The position numbers and the translations under genes were made by a program. A stretch of DNA of 11,773 nucleotides. Origin: Prolixibacteraceae bacterium (GTDB lineage: Bacteria; Bacteroidota; Bacteroidia; Bacteroidales; Prolixibacteraceae). The stretch is from assembly GCA_003450125.1 (NCBI GenBank), contig DMFR01000368.1:8169-19941 (forward strand). The letters run 5' to 3'. Position 1 is the stretch's first letter; every line of letters starts with the position of its first letter. This document shows, in pieces, positions 5,936 through 11,773 of the stretch. The notes under the pieces were generated by a model, which made no database searches, was not told the origin of the DNA, and saw only the letters and a list, made by a program, of their open reading frames with translations.

Positions 5936-7897
5936 ATGATACGAAAATTATTTATCCCATTAATGATGTTGGTGTTTTTTGCCACCACATCTCAAGCACA
6001 AGACTCCCCCTTACAAAGGCCTCAGCCCAAGTTCTGGTTCGGACTATCAGGTGCTGCCAGCTTCAACTTTTATTCCGGAACCACACAAAGGCTCAACGCA
6101 CAGGTCTACGCACCAACGGCATTGCATGATGGTTTTGGAATCCGTCCTTATTTTTCTGGCTTTATGGAATATCGCCCAAATCCTGTATTTGGTTTAATGT
6201 TCCACCTGGGTTATGAAGACCGTGGCGGTAAGTTCGATGAAAAAATTGCTCCCTGCAACTGTCCTGAAGACTTGACAGCAAATGTGAGTTACCTTACCAT
6301 GGAGCCAAGTATCCGTATTGCCCCATTTGCCAATGCTTTCTATGTATTTGCAGGAGCTGTTTTCAGTGACAATTACCGTAAAGAATTTACCTATACCCAA
6401 GAGCAACAGCCCGACCGGTCAGGCGATTTCAGTGATTGGAGAAAATGGAAAATTGGAGCTCAAATTGGAGCCGGTTATGATATTCCACTTTCAAAAGTGA
6501 GTAACCTGAACCAGTTTGCCCTTTCACCTTTCATTTCCTACCGACCTTTTCTTGGAGAGCGTCCCCGCAATATCGAAAGCCTGGCTATGCAGACTGTGCG
6601 CGTAGGCCTTGCCATTAAATTCGGAAAAGCAAAAAAAGCCGAAGCTGTAGAGGTACTCCCTGTAGCTATTGTTGAGGTTCCAATGGTTGAACCTGATGTA
6701 ACATTTAATGTAACCTCTCCAACGAATATTCATATAGAACGCAAAGTAAGAGAGACTTTCCCCTTGCGTAACTACATATTCTTCGATTTAGGATCAACCG
6801 AAATTCCAAGCCGTTATGTATTGCTACGCAAAGACCAGGTAAAAGACTTTAAGGAAGACCAAATTGAAGTTCTTGCCCCGCTGGTACAATCAGATCGTCC
6901 AAAACGTGAGATGACTGTTTATTACAATGTATTGAACATCCTTGGTGACCGTATGGGAAAAAATCCAAGATCAACGATCGTGTTGGTTGGATCATCTATG
7001 GAAGGTCCAAAAGATGGCAAGTTAATGGCAGAATCAGTTAAAACCTATTTGGTTGATGTTTTTGCTATTAATCCTTCAAGGATCAGTACCGAAGGCAATA
7101 GGAAACCTAAAATCCCATCAGAACAACCAGGCGGTAAGCTCGACCTTGTTCTGCTTCGTGAAGGTGACCGAAGAGTATCAGTTGAGAGTAAATCTCCAGA
7201 GTTACTCATGGAATTTAGGACCGGTCCGGATGCCCCATTAAAGCCAGTTGAATTCACTACCATTCAGGAAGCGCCTATTGACAGTTATGTAACATTCAAT
7301 GTGAAGGGATCCAAAGAGGCCTTCACGTCATGGTCATTGGAAATTGCTGATGAACAAGGTAAAATTCAAACCTTTGGACCTTATACACAAGACGAAGCAA
7401 GTATTCCTGGAAAAACCATCCTGGGAGATCGTCCGGTTGGAGATTACAAGGTGACTATGATTGGTCAAACCAAAAGCGGCAAGGTGATTAAAAAAGAAAA
7501 TAAAGTGCACATGGTACTTTGGACTCCGACAGTCACCGAAGAAGGTATGAGATTCAGTGTACTTTATGAATTCAATGATTCGAAATCCATCGCTCTTTAC
7601 AGGAAGTATCTTACCGAAGTGGTAGCACCAAAGATTCCACAAGGCGGAAGAGTGATCATTCATGGCTATACCGATATCATTGGAGGCGAAGAACATAACA
7701 AGGAATTATCACTGGCCAGGGCAAACGATGTAAAGGGTATTCTTGAAGCTGCTTTGAACAAATCTGGGAATCAGAATGTACAGTTTGAAGTTTTGGGATT
7801 TGGTGAAGATGAATCAGTATCACCATTTGCTAACAAGCTACCGGAACAACGTTTTTACAATAGAACTGTAATTATAGATATTGTTCCCAATAAATAG
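5936..7897 (+). CDS. Outer-membrane protein: N-terminal beta-barrel plus two OmpA-like domains
   Basis: A 653-residue envelope protein. I chose the ATG at 5936 because it begins a classic signal peptide (basic MIRK, hydrophobic core, SQA then QD; cleavage after residue 21) and lies in an A-rich leader. The upstream in-frame ATG at 5861 sits in the preceding terminator. Residues about 30-235 show alternating aromatic strands typical of a PorT-type barrel, with a Cys pair (PCNCPED) in a probable loop. A Glu/Val/Pro-rich linker follows. A first OmpA-like region (about 265-400) has the fold signature (FFDLGSTEI, IVLVGSS, SRISTEG) but lacks the peptidoglycan-binding Asp and Arg. The C-terminal OmpA-like domain (about 535-650) keeps them: Asp580 in HGYTD and Arg595 in LSLARA, 15 residues apart as in characterised OmpA domains. 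The likely job is tethering the outer membrane to the cell wall. Hairpins on both sides suggest it is monocistronic. Confidence 0.88.
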   Translation: MIRKLFIPLMMLVFFATTSQAQDSPLQRPQPKFWFGLSGAASFNFYSGTTQRLNAQVYAPTALHDGFGIRPYFSGFMEYRPNPVFGLMFHLGYEDRGGKFDEKIAPCNCPEDLTANVSYLTMEPSIRIAPFANAFYVFAGAVFSDNYRKEFTYTQEQQPDRSGDFSDWRKWKIGAQIGAGYDIPLSKVSNLNQFALSPFISYRPFLGERPRNIESLAMQTVRVGLAIKFGKAKKAEAVEVLPVAIVEVPMVEPDVTFNVTSPTNIHIERKVRETFPLRNYIFFDLGSTEIPSRYVLLRKDQVKDFKEDQIEVLAPLVQSDRPKREMTVYYNVLNILGDRMGKNPRSTIVLVGSSMEGPKDGKLMAESVKTYLVDVFAINPSRISTEGNRKPKIPSEQPGGKLDLVLLREGDRRVSVESKSPELLMEFRTGPDAPLKPVEFTTIQEAPIDSYVTFNVKGSKEAFTSWSLEIADEQGKIQTFGPYTQDEASIPGKTILGDRPVGDYKVTMIGQTKSGKVIKKENKVHMVLWTPTVTEEGMRFSVLYEFNDSKSIALYRKYLTEVVAPKIPQGGRVIIHGYTDIIGGEEHNKELSLARANDVKGILEAALNKSGNQNVQFEVLGFGEDESVSPFANKLPEQRFYNRTVIIDIVPNK

Positions 7898-7944
7898 GAT
7901 CAAATAACGAGAGAACTCTCTTTTTCCGATAAGGAAAAACATTC

Positions 7945-7983
7945 AGACCGCCTTAAATGGAATATTTTAAGGCGGTCTTTTTT
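7945..7983 (+). terminator. Rho-independent terminator after the OmpA-like gene
   Basis: A perfect 13-bp inverted repeat (7945-7957 AGACCGCCTTAAA against 7966-7978) with an 8-nt loop has a GC-rich core and runs directly into six T residues. It starts 48 bp after the stop codon and is the clearest terminator in the window. Confidence 0.93.
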
Positions 7984-8160
7984 GTGTTCTTATTTCACCT
8001 ACGCTATCTAACTATCAACACATTAAGCAAAGCACAAAAGTTCCAAATCCGCGAATGCGTGAATGATATAACATATTTCCGAAATTGTGTAACATACTGA
8101 AAGCCGATTACAATGACCTTTGAATGTAAAATCATCCATGTCTCATTTAAATTTAAAAAC

Positions 8161-8775
8161 ATGAAAAAGATTATTTTAGCAATTGTCGCTGCTACTTTCA
8201 TGCTTCAAATGAGTAGCGCACAGGAAGAACCAATGGATTTACGCGATAAAGTAACCTTTGGAGTCAAAGCGGGAGTAAATTTAGCGAACGTGTATGATAG
8301 GAAAGGCCAGGATTTCAATAACGATGCAAAATTTGGATTGGCAACTGGTGCATTTTTATCAATTCCTTTTAGTACATATGTAGGTGTTCAACCGGAGGTA
8401 CTATACTCGCAAAAAGGATTTAAATCAACGGGTTTATTAGGTGATTTCACTCGTACTACCAACTGGCTTGATGTGCCGATGTATCTTGCTGTGAAACCTA
8501 GTCCTACGATCACTCTCTTGGCAGGTCCTCAATATTCTTACCTGTTAAAAGGCAAGTATGATTTCAAGAGTGCGCTTGGCTCCGGTGGATTTAATAACGA
8601 CGATCCACGCAAAAGCATGTGGTGTGTGGCTGGGGGCGTTGATCTCAACCTTGACAATATCGTAATCAGCGGAAGAGCAGGTTGGGACCTACAAGAAAAC
8701 AACAAAAATGGAACCACAACAACACCCCGCTACAAAAATGTATGGATACAGGCAACATTCGGGTTCAGATTCTAA
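8161..8775 (+). CDS. Small outer-membrane beta-barrel protein (PorT / OMP_b-brl_2-like)
   Basis: A 204-residue secreted protein. The ATG at 8161 starts a clean signal peptide (MKKIILAIVAATF, ending SSA before QEE, cleavage after residue 20); the longer in-frame start at 8113 would put 16 extra residues ahead of it and is rejected. The mature part has the usual opening of this family (KVTFGVKAGVNLANVYD), alternating amphipathic strands (TYVGVQPEVLYSQKGF, NWLDVPMYLAVKP, TITLLAGPQYSYLL) and a terminal aromatic strand ending in Phe (ATFGFRF), the C-terminal residue favoured by barrel-assembly machinery. The role is unknown; such barrels are numerous in Bacteroidota. A terminator upstream makes it the start of a new transcript. 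No terminator is evident in the 67 bp before the next gene, so read-through into the YtxH gene is possible. Confidence 0.85.
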   Translation: MKKIILAIVAATFMLQMSSAQEEPMDLRDKVTFGVKAGVNLANVYDRKGQDFNNDAKFGLATGAFLSIPFSTYVGVQPEVLYSQKGFKSTGLLGDFTRTTNWLDVPMYLAVKPSPTITLLAGPQYSYLLKGKYDFKSALGSGGFNNDDPRKSMWCVAGGVDLNLDNIVISGRAGWDLQENNKNGTTTTPRYKNVWIQATFGFRF

Positions 8776-8842
8776 AAACCCATCAACGTAAAAAAGAATC
8801 ATTAAAGTCATCTATTATTTTAAACAATTAAAACAAACGAAA

Positions 8843-9115
8843 ATGGAAAACAGAAATGTCACAGGTAAAGTAATCGGAGGAATTCTGATTGGTACTGTTG
8901 TAGGTGCTGCACTTGGAATCTTATTTGCACCTATGGATGGAACGAAAACTCGCAATAAAATTGCAACAGGGGCAAAAGATCTGGCAGACGATCTGGTAAA
9001 AAAAATGAAATCGACCACAGACAAGGTGAAGGGTAAAGCTGAAGAAATGGGAGACATGGCCGAAGAAAAAATGACCAACATGAAAAACAATGTTGGACAG
9101 AGACAGAATTTCTAA
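8843..9115 (+). CDS. YtxH-domain small membrane protein
   Basis: A 90-residue protein with one glycine-rich membrane segment (about residues 9-29, KVIGGILIGTVVGAALGILF), followed by the family hallmark FAPMDGTKTRNKI and a highly charged Lys/Glu/Asp-rich helical tail (KDLADDLVKKM, KVKGKAEEMGDMAEEK). This layout is that of YtxH-like proteins, often called gas-vesicle or general-stress proteins, although no gas-vesicle role is implied. The ATG at 8843 follows an A-rich leader (AACAAACGAAA). It is probably anchored in the inner membrane with the tail in the cytoplasm. It is followed by a terminator and then by two more small envelope proteins. Molecular function is not established from sequence. 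Confidence 0.85.
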   Translation: MENRNVTGKVIGGILIGTVVGAALGILFAPMDGTKTRNKIATGAKDLADDLVKKMKSTTDKVKGKAEEMGDMAEEKMTNMKNNVGQRQNF

Positions 9116-9143
9116 GCTTTCTCTCAATTTTAAAAGAGACAGA

Positions 9144-9186
9144 CAACCGATGAGTCTTGTCTAAAGGCTCGTCGGTTGCCCTTTTT
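9144..9186 (+). terminator. Terminator after the YtxH gene
   Basis: A 13-bp stem (9144-9156 against 9166-9178, arm CAACCGATGAGTC) includes two G-U pairs and has a 9-nt loop. It is followed by CCCTTTTTAT. It lies about 30 bp beyond the YtxH stop and separates it from the holin-like gene. Confidence 0.82.
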
Positions 9187-9231
9187 ATTCATCGTAAATC
9201 AAAATCAAACACTTGCTAAAATCATAATCCA

Positions 9232-9582
9232 ATGCCAGATCAAGGAAAAATAGAAGAACTCACCGATAGTCTAAAAGGCTACTTAAACACGAATATCGAA
9301 TTAATCAAACACCAGGCTATTGAACGTACAACGGTCATTGTGGCCGATTTGGTGAGCAATGTTTTGGTAGGGCTACTGTTCCTATTCTTTGTATTCTTTA
9401 TTAGCCTGTGGGCTTGTTTTTACCTCTCTACCCTTCTTGGGAATAATTATACAGGCATTGCAATTGTTGCAGGATTTTATTTGCTGATGGGTCTTATCCT
9501 TTATATGGTTCGTAAAAAACTGGTTATAAAACCTCTTCGCAACAAAATTATACACAATATATTTCAAAAAGACTCAAAGTAA
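9232..9582 (+). CDS. Holin-superfamily III / YqjE-like inner-membrane protein
   Basis: A 116-residue protein with an amphipathic charged N-terminus (IEELTDSLKGYLNTNIELIKHQAIE), two membrane segments (about 40-66 and 72-93) and a basic C-terminal tail (RKKLVIKPLRNKI). This pattern matches the family annotated in genomes as phage holin family or YqjE-like; there are no phage genes nearby, so a lytic role is unlikely. In many bacteria such proteins sit beside YtxH/YqjD-type membrane stress proteins, as here. The gene shares a likely operon with the following 129-aa gene (23-bp gap) and starts after the terminator at 9144-9186. The exact role is unknown. Confidence 0.78.
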   Translation: MPDQGKIEELTDSLKGYLNTNIELIKHQAIERTTVIVADLVSNVLVGLLFLFFVFFISLWACFYLSTLLGNNYTGIAIVAGFYLLMGLILYMVRKKLVIKPLRNKIIHNIFQKDSK

Positions 9583-9605
9583 GGACAACCCAAAAACGCA
9601 AGAAA

Positions 9606-9995
9606 ATGGAAAATCAAGAAATCTCCAGTTATCCGGAACTGGTACTGCATATCATGCATCTGAAACAAGAAAAATTCAGACAAGAGGAGGAAATAAAATA
9701 TACCATCAGGGAACTTATCTTTCTGCTCAATCCCGTATCCATGCTAAAGAAAGGAATTCGAGAGATCGCTATGGACAGTGAAGCGAAGTTTGATTTGGCC
9801 AAAGTAAGTATGGATTTAGCAATTACAATGTTAATCAATGGGCTCATGCGCAATACAGGGGGCCTTAAAGGCCTTCTTGGCAAACTACTTATTGGAAAAT
9901 TTTCTTCTTCGTTCCTTTATAACAACATATCGAAAGTCGTTGCAGGAATCCGAAATCGAATTCGTCCGACACCCCATGAAATTCACCAGCAATGA
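9606..9995 (+). CDS. Conserved-looking hypothetical protein of the envelope cluster
   Basis: A 129-residue protein I cannot assign to a named family. The N-terminal third is a charged helix (HLKQEKFRQEEEIKYTIREL). The middle holds moderately hydrophobic stretches (LIFLLNPVSMLKKGI; LAITMLINGLMRNTGGLKGLLGKLLIG) that could be amphipathic membrane-associated helices rather than true spanning segments. The C-terminus is basic (RNRIRPTPHEIHQQ). There is no signal peptide. It begins 23 bp after the holin-like gene with an A-rich leader (CGCAAGAAA before ATG), so it is probably co-transcribed and works with that membrane protein. Its composition recalls the small proteins that accompany YqjE/YqjD-type genes, but this is inference from context. 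Confidence 0.7.
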   Translation: MENQEISSYPELVLHIMHLKQEKFRQEEEIKYTIRELIFLLNPVSMLKKGIREIAMDSEAKFDLAKVSMDLAITMLINGLMRNTGGLKGLLGKLLIGKFSSSFLYNNISKVVAGIRNRIRPTPHEIHQQ

Positions 9996-10316
9996 GAAAT
10001 ATCTATGAAAAATAGAATGTTACTTTCATGTCAAAAATATATTTGATGCTTACCTCTCGAGGTATATTCTCTTTTACATCATTAAAAGATACAAAATATT
10101 GGATTTTATTGTTCGACTGCACATCTATAAATGAATGCTTATGTCATTAGATCGAAATTAATGTATTTAAACTACATAAGTCAAATAAAAATCAGTATCT
10201 TTCTAAACAATATGGCCATTTAAACCGTCTAAAATAAGTACTGCAGGATGGGATTTGGTTTTTATATCCTAACTATCAGGTTGGGTTTTTACAGATTATT
10301 TTTTTTACAAAACAAA
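9996..10316. other. AT-rich intergenic region before the Mla-type operon
   Basis: This stretch of 321 bp has no convincing coding frame and no RNA gene that I recognise. It contains one consensus match to a Bacteroidota -7 element (TATATTTG, 10038-10045), a short inverted repeat TACCT-CTCG-AGGTA (10051-10064) and an 8-bp palindrome ATGGCCAT (near 10211-10218). An in-frame ATG at 10248 would extend the permease by 23 residues into this region. Confidence 0.5.
10038..10045 (+). promoter_or_regulatory. Candidate -7 promoter element (TAnnTTTG)
   Basis: TATATTTG fits the Bacteroidota sigma-factor consensus TAnnTTTG exactly, in an intergenic region ahead of the Mla-type operon. No good TTTG -33 element is found at the expected 19-21 bp upstream, and the implied leader to the 10317 start would be long (about 260 nt). 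In AT-rich DNA an 8-mer of this kind can arise by chance. Confidence 0.22.
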
Positions 10317-11156
10317 ATGAAGAAGTTAAATACTGTACCAAAAATAAAGAATTATGCCACCGGGCAATCCATCCGGCTGAGCGAAAAAACAATGGAGAAA
10401 AGGGAGGAAGTAAATACCTTCCTTTCAGGATTGGGAGATGTATCTTTATTCATCAAACAAATATTTAAGGAAACATTTACCCGTCGTTTTGAATTCAAGG
10501 AGTTTTTACGCCAGTGCTATGAAATAGGAAATAAATCACTGCCACTAATAATCGTAACTGGCGCCATCATGGGTATCGTATTTACGATTCAATCGCGTCC
10601 TTCGCTGGCTAAATTCGGAGCAGAAACAATGCTTCCGGGAATGGTGGCTGTATCTATTATCCGTGAAATCGGACCCATTATTACCGCTTTAATATGTGCC
10701 GGGAAAATCGGTTCAGGGATGGGCGCCGAATTAGGCTCAATGAAAGTTACGGAACAGATAGACGCCATGGAGGTTTCAGCCACCAATCCAATGAAATACC
10801 TTGTAGTTACACGCGTAATTGCGGCAACGCTGATGTTACCCATCCTGGTTTTGTTTGCTGATGCCTTCGGAATAGCCGGAAGCTGGATAGGGGCAAATAT
10901 AAAAGGAGACGTAAATATTGTATTGTATTTCTACCAGGCATTCGCGGCCCTGGATTGGATGGATTTCTTTCCTGCACTGATAAAAACATTTTTCTTTGGA
11001 GCCGTTATTGGAGTTACTGGCTGCTACAAAGGATATACCGCAGGAAGGGGTACCGAAAGTGTGGGAATTGCAGCCAATTCAGCAGTGGTTATCTCCTCGC
11101 TTCTGGTCATTATTGTTGATATGATTGCGGTACAAATAACCGATATGCTTCTATGA
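10317..11156 (+). CDS. mlaE: MlaE-family ABC transporter permease
   Basis: An inner-membrane permease of an Mla-type lipid transporter, which moves phospholipids between the inner and outer membranes. The start at 10317 (MKKLNTV, leader ACAAAACAAA) gives 279 residues; an in-frame ATG at 10248 would add a 23-residue aromatic stretch, and ATG 10392 is another option. The N-terminal 60-70 residues are polar, followed by several hydrophobic membrane segments. The family's core motif is clear: SIIREIGPIITALICAGKIG followed by SGMGAELGSMKVTEQIDAMEV. Later segments include GYTAGRGTESVGIAANSAVV. The stop codon overlaps the start of the ATPase gene by 4 bp (ATGA), indicating translational coupling and an operon. 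An MCE-domain substrate-binding (MlaD-like) gene would be expected beyond the window. The family is certain; the symbol is given by family, not by proven orthology. Confidence 0.9.
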   Translation: MKKLNTVPKIKNYATGQSIRLSEKTMEKREEVNTFLSGLGDVSLFIKQIFKETFTRRFEFKEFLRQCYEIGNKSLPLIIVTGAIMGIVFTIQSRPSLAKFGAETMLPGMVAVSIIREIGPIITALICAGKIGSGMGAELGSMKVTEQIDAMEVSATNPMKYLVVTRVIAATLMLPILVLFADAFGIAGSWIGANIKGDVNIVLYFYQAFAALDWMDFFPALIKTFFFGAVIGVTGCYKGYTAGRGTESVGIAANSAVVISSLLVIIVDMIAVQITDMLL

Positions 11157-11773
11157 TGAATATACAAACAACTAGACAGGAGGATATTTCAACTGTGAAA
11201 TCATCTTTAAAACCGATGATAGAGATTCGTAATTTGAGAAAAGCATTTGGGACTCAGCAAGTATTAACCAATGTTTCCCTAAAACTTTATGAAGGTGAAA
11301 ACCTTGTTGTGCTGGGTAAATCAGGATCTGGAAAGTCAGTACTGATCAAATGCATGGTGGGTTTATTAAATCCTGACGGAGGAACAATTAATGTGCTTGG
11401 CAATGATGTGGGATCATTGACGATGAACCAACTGGATGAGCTGAGAAAAAAAGTAGGTTTTCTTTTTCAGAGTAGCGCCTTGTATGATTCGATGACAGTC
11501 AAACAGAATCTGGAATTCCCCTTGAGAAGGATTAAGCAGCAAATGAAAGAACAGGAAATCGATGACAAAATACACGAAGTACTCGAAAATGTAGGACTTT
11601 TGGATTCTTTGCATAAGATGCCCTCTCAACTGTCAGGTGGAATGCGCAAACGAATCAGTCTTGCCCGTACCATCATTGTCGATCCACTGATTATGCTTTA
11701 CGATGAACCAACTACAGGACTTGATCCTGTCACTTCTGATGAAATCAGCGCACTCATCAATGAGGTCCAGAAA
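11153..11773 (+). CDS. mlaF: MlaF-family ABC transporter ATPase, 3' end outside window
   Basis: The frame is open from ATG 11153 to the last base (207 codons), so the gene is cut by the window edge. ABC ATPase motifs appear in order: Walker A GKSGSGKS (residues 55-62), Q-loop Gln106 in GFLFQSS, signature LSGGM (160-164), and Walker B IMLYDEP with catalytic Glu185 followed by TTGLDP. The LFQSSALYDSMTV and QLSGGMRKR segments are typical of the MlaF/Ttg2A group. It powers the permease encoded just upstream, whose stop it overlaps (ATGA). The first 21 residues are a polar extension; family proteins usually begin close to IEIRNLRKAFG, so ATG 11216 (residue 22) is a plausible alternative start. An AGGAGG at 11177-11182 lies ahead of an in-frame GTG at 11195, another possible start. 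Confidence 0.92.
   Translation, partial: MMNIQTTRQEDISTVKSSLKPMIEIRNLRKAFGTQQVLTNVSLKLYEGENLVVLGKSGSGKSVLIKCMVGLLNPDGGTINVLGNDVGSLTMNQLDELRKKVGFLFQSSALYDSMTVKQNLEFPLRRIKQQMKEQEIDDKIHEVLENVGLLDSLHKMPSQLSGGMRKRISLARTIIVDPLIMLYDEPTTGLDPVTSDEISALINEVQK

Noticed and set aside
5845..6197. Open frames at 5845-6129 and 5979-6197 on the + strand
   Set aside because: They overlap the signal peptide and barrel of the outer-membrane protein in another frame; the latter has clear protein features and the alternatives have none.
7909..7924. GAGAG-AA-CTCTC followed by T residues as a terminator
   Set aside because: The loop is too small for the full stem, and a far stronger terminator lies at 7945-7983.
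8115..8122. Possible promoter element GACCTTTG upstream of the small barrel gene
   Set aside because: It has one mismatch to TAnnTTTG at the first base and no -33 TTTG at the expected distance, so support is too thin to annotate.
8815..9146. Antisense frames across the YtxH gene
   Set aside because: They are shadows of a lysine/glutamate-rich sense gene; the sense frame carries the family motif.
9232..9582. Phage or prophage remnant suggested by the holin-like protein
   Set aside because: No other phage genes, integrase or att-like repeats are present, and this family is common as a chromosomal membrane protein beside YtxH-type genes.
10051..10064. Short inverted repeat TACCT-CTCG-AGGTA as a terminator for the 9232-9995 genes
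   Set aside because: Its 5-bp stem is too short and weak, and the following tract is only partly T-rich.
11414..11629. Antisense open frame inside the MlaF-type ATPase
   Set aside because: It lies wholly within the well-supported ATPase gene and has no recognisable features.

Overview
The window reads as chromosomal DNA of a member of the Bacteroidota. The evidence is a moderate-to-low GC content, A-rich leaders in front of most starts instead of clear Shine-Dalgarno sequences, PorT-like outer-membrane barrels, a lipoprotein carrying the Bacteroidota surface-export motif directly after its cysteine, and a TAnnTTTG-type promoter match. All convincing genes lie on the + strand. Genus cannot be told from this sequence.

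Layout. (1) 1-2741: signalling pair. A hybrid histidine kinase, open at its 5' end, has a 21-residue coiled-coil repeat, then PAS, HisKA, HATPase, REC and HPt domains. A single-domain response regulator follows, and a strong hairpin terminator lies at 2834-2875. (2) 3085-5820: a 911-aa predicted surface lipoprotein made of an Ig-like domain, seven InlB-B-type repeats and a C-terminal DUF3494 ice-binding domain, ending in a nested hairpin terminator. (3) 5936-7897: an outer-membrane protein combining a beta-barrel with one degenerate and one canonical OmpA-like domain, then a textbook terminator. (4) 8161-8775: a small PorT-like outer-membrane barrel. (5) 8843-9995: a small envelope/stress cluster with a YtxH-domain protein, a terminator, a holin-superfamily (YqjE-like) membrane protein and an unrecognised 129-aa protein. 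(6) 10317 to the window end: an MlaE-type permease whose stop overlaps the start of an MlaF-type ATPase that runs off the window, i.e. the beginning of an Mla-type lipid-transport operon.

The common theme is the cell envelope: signal sensing, a surface adhesin-like ice-binding lipoprotein, peptidoglycan and outer-membrane anchoring, inner-membrane stress proteins and lipid trafficking. Terminators separate most units, so they are probably transcribed independently rather than as one system. The item most worth a second look is the modular ice-binding lipoprotein. No RNA genes, CRISPR arrays, insertion sequences or phage genes were recognised.
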